64,000 bases of DNA from assembly GCA_037951105.1 (NCBI GenBank), contig JBAMJV010004300.1, forward strand, positions 62,001-126,000. Reading direction: 5' to 3'. Source of the DNA: Echinarachnius parma. Taxonomy: Eukaryota > Echinodermata > Echinoidea > Clypeasteroida > Echinarachniidae. This document shows positions 1 to 10,929 of this stretch, piece after piece. The position numbers and the translations under genes are program-made. How positions within the stretch are numbered: position 1 is the stretch's first letter; each line of letters begins with the position of its first letter. The notes below the pieces were generated by a model that worked only from the letters and a program-made list of their open reading frames with translations, had not been told where the DNA came from and searched no databases.

Positions 1-672
1 ATTTGATGTAGGAAGATTTAAAGTCCAATAGCAATGTAGTGCAAACAAAGTCAACCAATCAATGACAATAATAGCTATGTCATAGACACAAATTTGACTA
101 TCAACTTCATTAATTAAGAGAATAAAAATGAAGCAATTGCAAGCAATAAATTAAAGACAAAATTATCACAAGTCCACGATCCAATGCTGGTTATGAAGAA
201 GGATGATCATAATTGCATAAGACTAAGAGCTGGAAGATACTCACAGAGCAATGAATTGAGTGTTTAAAACCAAGTCCTGCCCACCTAGAGGTAGTACTGT
301 AGTACTGTACAGTGTACAGTGAAGCTGTGCTCCTGTAGTGTAGTACAAGTATGCTGTGTGTGCTACAGGTATGGTGTGTACTATTGTAGCATTAGAGTAA
401 TGTGTAGTTAGCAGCTTCAGCCCCATCTATCCAAAATTGTGCAATGAATAAAGTGTTGAGTAGAAGAACTCCAAATGTTGAGCAAAATCCAATATTTTGC
501 AATAACTAAATATTCAAAAGATAATTGCTGGATTCTATCATTTCAAGAAACCCATTTGCAAGTCATTAAGAAAAGCAAAAGGAAAAAAATGAGCGAAAAT
601 AAGGAAGATTTTCAGCAGAAAAACGGGAGCTTATAAAAAGTGAGTCTGTCGGCCATGACATCACACACACAC
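1..672. other. AT-rich flank without recognised gene
   Basis: No splice-bounded exon, RNA gene or mobile-element terminus is recognised here. The only reading frame of note is a 61-codon minus-strand frame at 241-426 with no family resemblance. The stretch ends where the partial LTR of the neighbouring Gypsy fossil begins. Confidence 0.5.
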
Positions 673-752
673 GCCTCTTACGAACTACCCACTTAATTAC
701 CTATATACACCTATTAATTACCTACATACACCTGGGATTCTGGAACGCTACA
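673..752 (-). repeat. partial 3' LTR of the Gypsy fossil
   Basis: About 80 bp match the outer end of the LTR at 5627-5706. The match stops abruptly at 673, and the sequence to the left does not resemble the rest of the LTR. Confidence 0.75.
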
Positions 753-929
753 GTAGCCCCCTCCTAGACCGCGAAACGCGGTCGACGACATAAAATGTAC
801 CATGCGGATGGTGCATGATACCGATGTAGGATGAATCCCAGAAACATGACTGTGCTAAAGGTGCACAATACCGAAAGAGGAAGCACTCCACCAAGAAACG
901 ACCATCGTGGTGACTACCGACGTCACTTC

Positions 930-2441
930 CCTCAACCGACATCAAAACCGACGTACCTGGCCGGAAAACGCACCCTTCGGCCTGCCCTTGTGGTCTGACG
1001 CTGTGGCTGAGGCGGCTGCTGCTGCGGCTGAGGCGGCTGCTGCTGTGGCTGAGGTGGCCGCTGAGGCTTCTCCTCCTCTGGCCGCTGCACTGCCACACCT
1101 AAATCCTTGCCGCACACATCAGAGTCAAGGTATGCCACCTTCAAGCGATCCACACTAACTGTCTCCTCCCTGCCACGCATCTCCAACACGAAATACTTCT
1201 CTCTTCTACTCACCACCCTGTAAGGCCCATCATACTGTGGCTGGAGCGACGGCCGCACCGCATCACACCGGACAAAAACATGAGAGCTCCTGCTCAGGCT
1301 GCCTGGTACATGAGACGGAACATTCTGTGCACGCGTGGACGCTGGTACGATGCCGGCCATGTACTGCTGCAGCCGCTGAACGTAATCTGACGGATCCGGT
1401 ACTCCGTTACCCCCAGAGTGCGCCACCATCTGCCCTGGGAGCCTCAGCGTTGTGCCATAAACAAGCTCTGCTGGCGTACAACCAAGATCCTCCTTCACCG
1501 TCGAACGAATCCCTAGGAGAACTATCGGCAGGCTCTCAAACCAACGGGTAGGTTGCTGCTGTGCCCGCAGCGCTACCTTCAACTGCCGATGAAACCGCTC
1601 CACCACCCCATTAGCCGCAGGATGGTAGGATGTGGTGCGTGTACGCTTACTCCCTAACAAACTGGCCAATGCATGGAACAACTGGGACTCAAATTGCCTT
1701 ACCCTGTCTGTTGTGATCGTCGATGGCACTCCATATCGGGCAATCCAGTCGTGCACCAGCGCCCGGGCTACCGTCTCCGAAGTCATATCGCGCACTGGGA
1801 TTGCATCTGCCCAGCGAGTGAAACGATCGATGCAAGTAAGCAAGTAGCAAAAACCATTCGATGGAGGCAGTGGACCAACCAGATCAAATGTGGACATGCT
1901 CGAACCGAACATCCGGCGCTGCAAATGAACCTAGGGGTGCTCTAACGTGACGGTTAGTCTTGGACCGCTGACACGCCACACAAGTTCGCGCCCACTGGCG
2001 CACATCTCCGTTCATCCCGGGCCACACAAACCGTGCCGCTATCAGCTTCTGCGTCGCCCTGACACCTGGGTGTGACATGCCATGCAATGTGTCAAAAACC
2101 AGCCGACGAAGAAGCGAAGGCATAAAAGGGCGCTCCCGACCTGTTGAGATGTCACACCATACCTGCCCCTTCGCTGCTGGCAAAGGCTCTCTCCTAAGAG
2201 ACAGGGTAGTAGACTGCATCACCGCGCTCCAATCAGCATCACTCTCCTGATCACCAGCTAGCCGGCGCAAGTCTATTGGTGCTGCAACATGCATCGCCTC
2301 AATGTACACCCGTGACAACGCGTCCGCCGCCGCGTTGTCTGCTCCCCGCACATGCCGAATATCACTCGTGAACTGGGATAAGAAGTCCAAATGACGAACA
2401 TCCCTGGGGAGTGACGATCCGGGCTGGAACGAAGCGCGCAT
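930..2441 (-). pseudogene. Gypsy integrase region (fossil)
   Basis: It contains an HHCC-type zinc-binding segment (HPGVRATQKL, CVACQRSK) and an integrase core (DRFTRWADAIPV, SYHPAANGVVERFHRQLK). The C-terminal tail is Gln/Pro-rich. It lies between RNase H and the left LTR, as in Ty3/Gypsy elements, and is fossil. Confidence 0.88.
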
Positions 2442-4060
2442 GTCAATGGCTTGTGGTCAGTATAGATCACGAAACGACGGCCTTCCAAACAATGCCGGAA
2501 GTGCTTCACGCCCAGGTAGGCCGCCAGCAGCTCGCGACTGAATGCACTGTACTTCTCCTCTGCTGGCTGCAAACCCTTTGAAAAGAATCCCAACGGCTGC
2601 CATGCACCATCCACCTGCTGCTGCAACACACCACCAACACCCACATCCGAGGCGTCCACAATGACAGACAAGGACGCGCCTGGCAAGGGGTGCGCCAAGA
2701 GCGTGCACTCCGCCAGTACCTGCTTCACTCGTCCAAAGGCTGCCAATGCAACATCATCCAGGGCGATAGACTCATTCTTCTTCTTCCGGCTCTTGAGCAG
2801 ATCAGTCAACGGCCGCACAATGTCAGCACAATGAGGAACGAACCTGCGGTAGAAGTTAATGAGGCCTAAAAACTCCCGAAGCTTCCGCAGGGACGTCGGT
2901 ACCGGGAAATCCTGCATCACCTTCACCTTGCTCCCCATGGGTCTGATCCCCTGCTTGCTGATGTGATGTCCAAGAAAGGTCAACTCTGCCACATCGAACA
3001 CACACTTATCCGGATTGATGATAATGCCGTACTGCTGCAGCCTCTCGAACAAAATGGAAAGGTGACGCTCATGCTCTGCCTGCGACTCGCTGCTGACCAA
3101 AAGATCATCTATGTAGGCATACACAAACGGCAAGTCCCGCAGAGTTTCGTTGATGAACCGTTGAAAAGTCTGCGCGGCATTGCGCAAATCAAACGGCATG
3201 CGCACAAATTCGAAAAGGCCGAAGGGCGTGGTGATAGCAGTCTTGTGCACATCTGCAGGCTCCACCGGAATCTGATGATACGCCCTGACCAGATCTAACT
3301 TGGAGAACACTGTCTTCCCCTGCAAAGTAGCCGCAAAATCCTGGATGTGCGGAATGGGGTAACGATCAGGCACCGTGACAGAATTCAGAGCTCGGTAGTC
3401 GCCGCACGGCCTCCAATCCCCCGGCGTTTTCTTAGGCACCATATGCAGCGGAGACGACCAGTTACTGCTGGATGACTGGATGATTCCCAATTCTTGCATG
3501 TGCTCAAACTCAGCCCGAGCAACGGCGTAACGATCCGGGGCCAAACGACGAGGGCGCGCTGCAACAGGTGGACCCTTGGTCACGATGTGGTGAGTAGTCG
3601 AGTGTCGAACAGCGGAGTCAGAGTACACCGGCCGAGTGATGGATGGATAGCCCCGCAGGATGGCGTGGTACCTATCCCCACCGCGGTCCTGAAGCACCGG
3701 ACAGATCGAGGGTGCCGTGGTAGCGACAGTAGCAACACTCAATGCCGTAGCAGTATCACGCAACAAGCTGCCTCTCAAATCCACTATCAATCCAAAATTC
3801 CGCAGGAAATCTGCCCCCAGGATTGGCTGCTGGACATCAGCTATGTAGAAAATCCACCTAAACGATCGCCGGAGACCTAAGTCCAAAGTAATAGACCTCC
3901 ATAAGTCTTAATCCTAGTTGAGTTTGCCGCATACAACGGCGGTGAAGAAGAAGAACGCGCTGACCGATCCTGAGAACGCGGGGGAAACACTGAAACCTCT
4001 GCCCCCGTATCAACCAGGAACCGAGCGCCAGTACCTTTATCACGAACACAAAATAAGCGA
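2270..4060 (-). pseudogene. Gypsy protease, RT and RNase H region (fossil)
   Basis: The tail of a retropepsin-like segment ([14 protein letters not shown]) is followed by reverse transcriptase motifs ([35 protein letters not shown]) and an RNase H segment with YTDHKPL. The order is that of Ty3/Gypsy pol. The region is fossil. Confidence 0.9.
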
Positions 4061-5040
4061 CTTAGTTGTGGTATCCGCGCCGTGCACCGCTGCCGCTTCT
4101 ATTCGTTGCCGGCCCGGAAGTTTCCCGACCGCGCTGGCTGGTTCGGGCGCTGCTCCCGCGGATCTGGTGGCGCATCAGCAGGGTACACACAAGGCGAAAT
4201 GCATTTTCGGGCTCTCGCACCATGAGTCCAGTGGTACCAACAAAGGCCGGTCTGTCTTGAAAAGGAGCGAGACGACGACCTAGGCCGCTGCCGACCTGGC
4301 CCAGGGGATGCAGGACGAAATTGGCTCCGGCCACGCTCCTGCGTCACCTGCGTTGACAATGCCTGAACCTAAAAGGTGAGATGTTGCACCTGCTGAGACA
4401 ACTGCTCCACCAGGTCATGAGTCGGCGAACTAGCCTGCGCAGCAACAGGAACCGTCGGAACAGTCACCTCCGAAACGCGCGGCGCCTCCACCTCACAGAT
4501 CCTGTCGGCGATCTCCGCCAGCTGGGCTACCGACATACTCCCGCTGCTGGTCGCCAAGATCGACTGAACGTGGTGGGGCATCCTCTGCAGGAAAAGCTGC
4601 GTAAGAATAGAGTCCTCTAATTTCTTCGCCCCCAACAGCTGCTCCATACGCCGCACGAATTGCGTAGGCTTCCTATCGCCCAACTCCTCATGAGTCAACA
4701 ACCGGCGAAGCCTCTCCTGCTCGGAAGTGGATGTCCGCTTAGTCAACTCCTCCTTCAGCACCTGATACGGCTTGTCCCGAGGGGGCGATATCAGAATGTC
4801 TCTCACCTCCTGCGCATACTCGGGCTGCAAGGTAGAAACTACATACGCTAAACGAGTGGACTCACTAGTGATCCCCCGAGTCAAAAACATGGCCTCCACC
4901 TGCGAAAACCACACCTCAGGATCACTCGGATAATAAGGCGGCAGCTTGATACTCACCGCCACGACCGGAACGGCCGCACCAACCTGCGCCGGAACGCCCG
5001 GGGAAGCATCCGCGTCCAGTACTGAAATGCCGACTCAGCT
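4060..5040 (-). pseudogene. Gypsy gag region (fossil)
   Basis: The main frame at 4369-4962 encodes a retrotransposon Gag/capsid-like segment rich in helices (SDPEVWFSQVEAMF near its start, QLFLQRMPHHVQSIL later). Downstream, at about 4100-4300, is a zinc-knuckle-like Cys/His cluster of the type found at the end of Gag in Mag-like Gypsy elements. The region is fossil and part of the broken element. Confidence 0.8.
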
Positions 5041-5155
5041 GCACCGCAACCCAAACTCAAATTCCACTCTCATACAACAAAACACACACCGGCAGATATC
5101 ACACTACTGCCGTAAGCACATCTACTTAATCAGATAAGGAACTCTGGGTCACCAA

Positions 5156-5706
5156 TGTGGAAATACTAAAGGGATGCGATATTAAATTAATTATAATAAT
5201 TCAACTTACCACCGACAACTCCAAGCAGCTCGTTACCGAAGCTTTCCCCTACGGTAGCTTCGGAGGATCTTTACAAAGTTAAAACTTCCTTTCTATTTAC
5301 ACTCATACGCGCACAAACTTAACGAGTCAAATTAAAGAAATCGCCTGCTTGGCTAGCACAAGCGTAAATTAACTAAAATCAACGAGGAAATATCCCTAAC
5401 TCTGGCAGGATGAAATAAAAAGTGACTTGACAAATCCATTGGCGAAATCAAGCAGAACACACGTAAACTCTGTGGTAGACAAGGACAAACTCTCACATGT
5501 CTCTCTTCCTTGAGGGTCGTAATGCTGTGTGTCCCCAAACTGAAAAAGCTTACGAACTACAAGGCTACTTGCCTCTGATTGGCTAGCTGGTTGCCGTTAC
5601 CATAACAATTTAATTATGCAGAGTTGCCTCTTACGAACTACCCACTTAATTACCTATATACACCTATTAATTACCTATATACACCTGGGATTCTGGGAAC
5701 GCTACA
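5156..5706 (-). repeat. 5' LTR of the Gypsy fossil
   Basis: The repeat reads TGTAGC...TTCCACA on the minus strand and so has the usual TG...CA ends. Its outer 80 bp matches 673-752 almost exactly. Immediately inside it, the minus strand at about 5137-5154 reads TTGGTGACCCAGAGTTCC, positioned as a tRNA primer-binding site; the tRNA was not identified. Confidence 0.8.
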
Positions 5707-5918
5707 GATACAACACGAACATTGAAGTCGCCTACAGGTACAGATTGTTTTCCCAAGAAATGTTTGCTAGCTGGTCATTCGAGTCATAGAATTCATCCTT
5801 GTGCTCACCTGGACTGGGGAGGGTGGGAGTGGGAGCATAACCAACGAACATTGTCATTTGCATGACATCAGCTGTGAACTCTGGTCGTTGGGTATCTACG
5901 ATAGATTTCTTAAGTTAA

Positions 5919-6455
5919 AGGGGTAGTACAGTTTTGGTAAGGCTGAGCTTTAGTAACCAAAAACTGCACAATTACATTACAAACTAATAGTTATAAATCC
6001 ACCATGTTCGAAAGGCATAGAAAATGACAAACGAAGTAAAAACCCTGTTATCATTAAAAAAGAGCCATTAAATATAAGAGGGCGATCTAAAAAAACAGCA
6101 ACATTGGTTTCACCGTTTTCATACAAAAATATGCATTTGATGTTTTCTTGAAATAGTACATAAATAGAGAGATCATCAACAAATATTTAGGAACCTTCTT
6201 TGAAAATCTTTGAAAAAGTGTAAGGATTTTTTTTACATTTTTTGAAAAATCATCGAATAAATTTAGGGCCCAGATTTATTCCGATCCGATACATGTTTAT
6301 TAATATTTCAGCCATTTCTGAACCAATTGTTATACAATAAAGTTTATTCTACCATTAAAATTGAATGCTCTTTCAGATTTTACACTCAGTTTTTCATTAT
6401 CTCACAAAACATTTTTTTCTTGCAGCGCCCTCTATACCCAAACTGAACTATCTCT
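5919..6455. mobile_element. TTAA-flanked MITE, family T1, copy 1
   Basis: This non-coding element is flanked on both sides by TTAA (5915-5918 and 6456-6459). It has inverted ends of the form AGGGGTAGTACAGTTTTGG and CCCAAACTGAACTATCTCT. Its interior (AGCGCCCTCT near the right end) is shared with copies at 27.5, 50.7 and 51.3 kb and a fragment at 18.1 kb. The TTAA target suggests mobilisation by a piggyBac-like or other TTAA-specific transposase; that is inference. Confidence 0.75.
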
Positions 6456-6533
6456 TTAATAGCTAAGTTAGCCTTAAGTTAATATCTACAATATATATCT
6501 TACTGCATAGTGATACTGACACTATGTATGTAG

Positions 6534-6719
6534 GGCTGATCATCAATGAGGCCTTTCCTGAAAAATGCACCACCCCATTGATGTTTAGTAATCTGACCTT
6601 CTTTGGGAAATCTGGTTTCAAAAATTATGTCGATGTTAGTGTCATATTAGTTGAGTTCTCTAGCAAACAGGGCTCAAAGTCTCTATCATATGTGCGCGCT
6701 CACGTTCCAGGTTACCAAG
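6534..6719 (+). CDS. candidate internal exon, phase 1-1, unrecognised
   Basis: An open stretch of exactly 62 codons sits between an AG acceptor (TATGTATGTAG) and a strong donor (CAAG|GTAAGT). It is open when read in phase 1 and also leaves in phase 1, matching the exons that follow at 6.9, 7.3 and 9.8 kb. The peptide (NEAFPEKCTTPLMFSNL in its first third, SYVRAHVPGYQ at its end) has no acidic-repeat character and no domain that I recognise. It may be an earlier exon of the same gene or of a separate one. The phase match and good donor are the main support. Confidence 0.4.
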
Positions 6720-6945
6720 GTAAGTTTTATTGTTACATGTTGGTCCCTTTTGTTGTCAGCGGATGGTGTGGGAGTGATATCACACATGGAATGTTGTAAA
6801 TGGTTTGAACTCAGAATCTAGTATCTAGGACCTTCTAGGATAACGGGCTAGTTGAAAATCCCGCAAACTTTCTACTGAAATAGGTGGGATGAACATATTA
6901 TCAAGAGAAGCAATTAGCTTCTACTTTATTCATCTTCATTCTCAG

Positions 6946-7098
6946 CTGTAGAAGAGCACGCATGCCTAGAGATTGAAGGCTCAGTAGATCAACCAGCCAC
7001 CCCAGAGGGTGATTCACCAAGCACCAAATCCAGGGGAAAAGAAGGAAACATTGTGTCAGAAGAAGAAAACTCGGTTGGGGTGTCCGCAAAGCTCGAAG
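6946..7098 (+). CDS. acidic-repeat exon A, phase 1-1
   Basis: The exon has 51 codons between acceptor TTCATTCTCAG and donor CGAAG|GTAAAT, with phase 1 at both ends. It begins VEEHACLEIEG and contains SPSTKSRGKE and SEEENSVGVS. Aligned with the next exon (7302-7460) it shares VEE, a Cys three residues later, PST-x-x-R, and EE(D/E)-SV-x-x-S at matching places, so the two are homologous repeats. No catalytic motif, signal peptide or membrane segment is visible, and the function is unknown. The 3' half of this exon is duplicated near 8.25 kb. Splice signals, symmetric phase and homology to its neighbour make it a likely host exon. Confidence 0.6.
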
Positions 7099-7301
7099 GT
7101 AAATGTACCGAATATATTCATTATAAATAATATCCTACATGCATGTTATTTTTGCAGTGAACGTACTAGCTGTTTACTGTTTCATTTATACATAATTTCT
7201 TTCATAAATGCTTTAAATATATATTAACCGTTTCAATTTGCCATACAATGAAAAAATAATATAGAGAATATTGTACCATATTTTACTTCATTGATCTTCA
7301 G

Positions 7302-7460
7302 CCATTACTGTAGAAGAGCAGACTTGCCCCAATAAAGTAGCCTCAACTGGTGGACTCACCATTCTAAAAGATGGTGCGCCAAGCACTGATACCAGGGAAG
7401 CAGACAGATATTTGATGTTAGCAGAAGAAGATTCAGTTGAAGCATCCCCACAACCTAGAA
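7302..7460 (+). CDS. acidic-repeat exon B, phase 1-1
   Basis: The exon has 53 codons between acceptor TTGATCTTCAG and donor AGAA|GTATGT, again phase 1-1. The peptide starts ITVEEQTCPNKV and contains APSTDTREA and AEEDSVEASPQPR. It is a diverged repeat of exon A. Its length, phase and acidic, Ser/Pro-rich composition suggest a disordered linker or repeat region built by exon duplication. A damaged second copy lies at 8.53 kb. The product is unrecognised. Confidence 0.6.
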
Positions 7461-8249
7461 GTATGTACATGTCTTACTCAATAACAACTTGAAATGAATA
7501 CGAACATACAGTTGTACAATGCCGCCTTATAACTGAACATTTCGTGAACATAACAGTACAATTCTCCACATTCCTGATTCGATTCCAAATATGTACGTAT
7601 AGCCTTCATATAACAGATTGGAAAGTGTTGTAACCCATATCTCCTGAATTGCTGGTTGGCAGGTGATGAGAGTGCATTTACGGCATATAATAATGATTGT
7701 AGTTTGGACTGTTTGAATGTTGATATCCTTCTGTCACAGCCAATCATCCTTCATTTCATGGATGATTTGTTTTAGCAATGCTCCTTAGTCAGGTGAAGTT
7801 GTCTCTTTGCCATGCAGATGTGGGGCAGGCAAACAATCTGTTGTATGTGCAACTTCCTTCTCCTTGGTGTGGGAGCAGTTCAACTCATTGTTGACGTTTA
7901 ACCTGTATACATATGTTGTTCATGTTATGACCAACAGTGGTATCTGTATATTGCAATTCAGAGATTCCGTCCCAGTCTTCAGACATAGCCAGAATAACTT
8001 GATAGTCGAAAAAGAAACACAAATTTGAATCTGAGCTGAAATATTGAACCTTAAAAAACTACCCCCAAATCGAAATATAAGCGCTAAAAGGGACGTAGCA
8101 CCTATTTAGGCAATACGACAGCTTTTAAACAGTATTTAAACAATTCTACTTCAAATAAGCTCCATCCCTGATATCAGACTGACGTCTTCAAAGCATCATA
8201 CATTTGTAAACTGGTAAACACGTCGTACGTGTTATGTACAACATTATGT
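7461..8249. other. intron-like sequence without recognised feature
   Basis: No exon with consistent phase and no element terminus was found between exon B and the start of the local duplication. Confidence 0.4.
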
Positions 8250-8534
8250 ACAACATTGTGTCAGAAGAGGAACACTCGGTTGAGTTGTCCGCAAAGCTCG
8301 AAGGTATGTACTCAATATATTCATTATGAATAATTTCCTACATGCAAGCTATACATATTATATTTTGGCATTGAACGTACCTAGCTGTTTACTGTTTAAA
8401 TTATACATAACTTATTTAATGAATGTTTAAATATAAACCTATTAACTGTTTACATTTTCCATACCATGTATAAATATTATCAAGAATATTGTATAATATC
8501 ATATAATATCAACTTATACTTTATTGATCTTCAG

Positions 8535-8700
8535 CCATAATTGTAGAAGAGCAGGCTTGCCCCAATAAAGTAGCCTCAACTGGCGGAATAACCATTGCAG
8601 AATATGGTGCGCCAAGAACTGATACCAGGGAAGCAGAAATATATTTGTATATTGAGTATTACATGTACCTACTTCTAGGTTATAGGCTACAACCTAGAAG
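8535..8700 (+). pseudogene. damaged duplicate of exon B
   Basis: The acceptor TCTTCAG and the first 40 or so codons match exon B. The last third of the exon has been replaced by the new arm of an inverted repeat. The ancestral donor GTATGT now reads GTAGGT, and the frame runs on to a stop shortly after. It is probably not spliced normally. Confidence 0.6.
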
Positions 8701-8722
8701 TAGGTACATATAATACTCAATA
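8650..8722. repeat. 32-bp inverted repeat with 9-bp loop
   Basis: The arms 8650-8681 and 8691-8722 are reverse complements with one mismatch. The right arm corresponds to ancestral sequence at about 7452-7482; the left arm replaces exon sequence and has no counterpart there. The structure would fold into a strong hairpin. Confidence 0.85.
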
Positions 8723-8831
8723 CTAACTTTAAATGAATACGAACATACAATTGTACAATGCCGCCTTATAACTGAACATTCCGTGAACATAACAGTACAA
8801 TTCTCCATATTCACGATTATATTCCATATAT

Positions 8832-9021
8832 CATTGACGGATCTACGGGGGGGGGGGGGGGGGGGGTAGGGGGTTAAACCCCCCCCCCCCCTTGGGCTGC
8901 CAAGTGAAAATGTGATGTGCATAGAAAAACGCCATCATGTGTCCAGACCCACACAGTATCCGCATCGTCATTGGGTCAACCCCCCCCCCCCCCCCTTAGC
9001 AAAAAAATAGATCCGCCCCTG
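8832..9021. mobile_element. short hAT-like MITE with G/C runs
   Basis: The right end reads AATAGATCCGCCCCTG and the left end TTGACGGATCTACGGGG, giving imperfect inverted ends of the CAGGGGCGGATC type. Long G and C tracts lie just inside each end. The equivalent place in the parent copy (about 7585) lacks it, so its limits are defined by an empty site. The target duplication is not clean. Confidence 0.65.
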
Positions 9022-9285
9022 TATATGTACGCATAGCCTTCATATAACATATTGGAATTTGTTGAAACCAATCGGGATAATGATAATATAATAATAATTA
9101 CGTCTTTTAATCAAAGGATTTATAAACATTTTTGTTAAGATTCATAATTATAGCAATCTTGACCATGGATCATTCCGTATGTACAAGGTAAATGTAAACA
9201 CAACGCCTTAAAGGAAAATTAAAGTTCTTGTCAAAGTTGTATATTTACATTTTGATTCAAGTTATCATTAACATTCAACTTGCAG

Positions 9286-9383
9286 CCATGAGCGCCATAG
9301 GGTGCAATTCTGATACCTGGAAGATTAAACTTTTTCCTACAAAATTTGTGATACTGATTGTTCTTCTGAAATACAAATTTTGA
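9286..9383 (+). CDS. candidate terminal exon, weak
   Basis: After a good acceptor (CATTCAACTTGCAG) the phase-1 frame runs 31 codons (MSAIGCNSDTWKIKLF near its start, VILIVLLKY near its end) to a TGA that overlaps an AATAAA polyadenylation-like hexamer. The phase matches the upstream exons, so it could be an alternative last exon. It has no homology to the repeats and may be chance. Confidence 0.25.
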
Positions 9384-9776
9384 AATAAAGGATATCATAA
9401 TCAATTTAAAAGCAACTATTGTTTATTTTCATAAATGTGTAGGTTTCATAAATATTACATTTTGATTTGTCAAATTGTGAATGAAAGTCAAAGCCTGCGA
9501 CTTTTATTTGCATGACTTAATTTGGCAATAAAACCATTAGTGAATTGATTTTGATTATCATCCTTTGTTTTTTTTAAGAATATGTGATCTACGAACAGTT
9601 AGTTTACCTTTATCTCACAAGTATATGTATTCGAAGTACCCTCTACAAAACTTTAATATTTTTGTATTACTTGTTGTATCATGTACTCACCAAACGTGCG
9701 ATTCATGAGCCTAAACTGTACAAATAGAGTCATTGAAAGGTACATCTTTGTTTTCATTTCTCCGTTTTCTGTAAAG

Positions 9777-9965
9777 TTATACAGGAAAAAATATTAAGGG
9801 ATTCTGAGCTGGAACTTCAGTTGAATCAAAAGAGTACATCAGGAGATTATTCCCCTCAACCTGCAAGTGACGTATCTAGCTGTGAATCATGGAGAGCCAA
9901 TCGGATCTTGCCAGAGGAAGATGAAAGCCCAGCAAATATGCCTGTGATGTCCACAGAGCCTGGAA
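9777..9965 (+). CDS. acidic-repeat exon C, phase 1-1
   Basis: The exon has 63 codons from an acceptor at TTTTCTGTAAAG to donor GGAA|GTATGT. The alternative acceptor eight bases downstream would change the phase, so the upstream one is preferred for phase 1. The peptide (SELELQLNQKSTSGDYSPQP in the middle, LPEEDESPANMPVMSTEP at the end) resembles the EED-x-x-x-A-x-P end of exon B. It is probably a further diverged repeat of the same gene, now separated from exon B by the duplicated segment. Function is unknown. Confidence 0.5.
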
Positions 9966-9986
9966 GTATGTCCCTTTTATGTTTAA

Positions 9987-10584
9987 AGGGTGACTAAATT
10001 ACAAACTCATGTTGACTTTTGTTGATCTGTTATAATGAATACATCACATATCTGTTGACTATTTGATGTACATTTTTTCATATTTTTTCTATTATTTTTT
10101 CTATTTCGTTTATTCTACCTGCTAAGCTTCACCCCTAAAAAACCCTCCAGAAGCAATTGACTTTTGTGACATCATAATACCATTCAACCACCAGTCAGCT
10201 AGATGAACAAAAGACATTGGTATGCCACTTCCTATCAACTGACCACTTGTTCACAATAGTATTGTATGTTTTATACAAAGCCCATGATTTACCATGAAAA
10301 TAAGGGTTTCAATGAAAACATCCGATGCTAATGCAATAAGCTACTCAGTGGGTGAGACCATATCTTTTGTTCATGTTTATCTAGCTGACTGATGGTTGAA
10401 TGGTATTATGATATCACAAAAGTCAATGCTGGAGGATTTTTTTAGGGCCGGATTTTAGCAGGTAGAATAAAAAATAATATAAGAAATATGACAAAAATGT
10501 ACATCAAAATAGTCAAAAGATATGCGATGTATTCATTATAACAGATCAACAAAAGTCAACATGCATTTGTAATTTAGTCACCCT
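9987..10584. mobile_element. TTAA-flanked MITE with about 250-bp inverted arms
   Basis: The ends AGGGTGACTAAATTACAAA and TTTGTAATTTAGTCACCCT are complementary, and the similarity continues for roughly 250 bp on each side. TTAA lies at 9983-9986 and 10585-10588. There is no coding sequence. It sits just downstream of exon C. Confidence 0.85.
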
Positions 10585-10689
10585 TTAATGTTGTTATATA
10601 TTTAGTTCATTTACCAGCATCAAATTACATTATAAGAAAAACTGGCCAGAAATATTAATCAAATAAACTAATCTGAGCTTAGAAAATTG

Positions 10690-10765
10690 GGCTAAACCAG
10701 GAATTGAATGCAAGACCCCCGGATTGCTAAACCATCGGCTCTGCCAGCTGATCATGCGTTAGAAA
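10690..10765 (-). repeat. tRNA-like SINE head, degenerate
   Basis: On the minus strand the sequence has an A-box-like AGCTGGCAGAGCCGATGG followed at tRNA spacing by a B-box-like GCATTCAATTCCT. It does not fold into a complete cloverleaf, so a tRNA-derived SINE remnant is more likely than a tRNA gene. Confidence 0.35.
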
Positions 10766-10929
10766 AAAAACACAGACATCTTTTGTATGGCTCTTGCCTG
10801 TCAGAAACTGCATAAAGCTGATACAAACCCGAATAAAAATAAATCAACTTAGGGATATATGCAAGGAATCATCAACATTATATATTTTTTTAAAATAAAG
10901 TAACAATATTTAAGTTAATTAATAATAAG

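Larger units (their letters stand above)
673..5706 (-). mobile_element. Ty3/Gypsy LTR retroelement fossil
   Basis: This is a minus-strand Ty3/Gypsy-type element with parts in the order LTR, gag, protease, reverse transcriptase, RNase H, integrase, LTR. The right-hand LTR (the element's 5' LTR) is about 551 bp, and only about 80 bp of the matching LTR is seen at the left end. A purine-rich tract at 753-764 next to the left LTR fits the polypurine tract. The element is broken: coding capacity is spread over several frames with at least three interruptions, and one LTR is largely missing. Domain order and motifs are clear, so family assignment is secure. Recognisable residues suggest moderate age. 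The body is more GC-rich than its surroundings. Confidence 0.9.
8250..9066 (+). repeat. local segmental duplication of about 7050-7635
   Basis: This segment repeats the end of exon A (8250-8302), the following intron, exon B and the downstream intron, in the same order and orientation, with scattered substitutions. The copied exon A lacks its acceptor half, so it cannot serve as a normal exon. The copy has since received a short transposon (8832-9021) and an inverted duplication (8650-8722). Confidence 0.8.

Noticed and set aside
907-2000. Plus-strand frames over the Gypsy integrase region
   Set aside because: They are antisense shadows of the minus-strand element and lack any family features.
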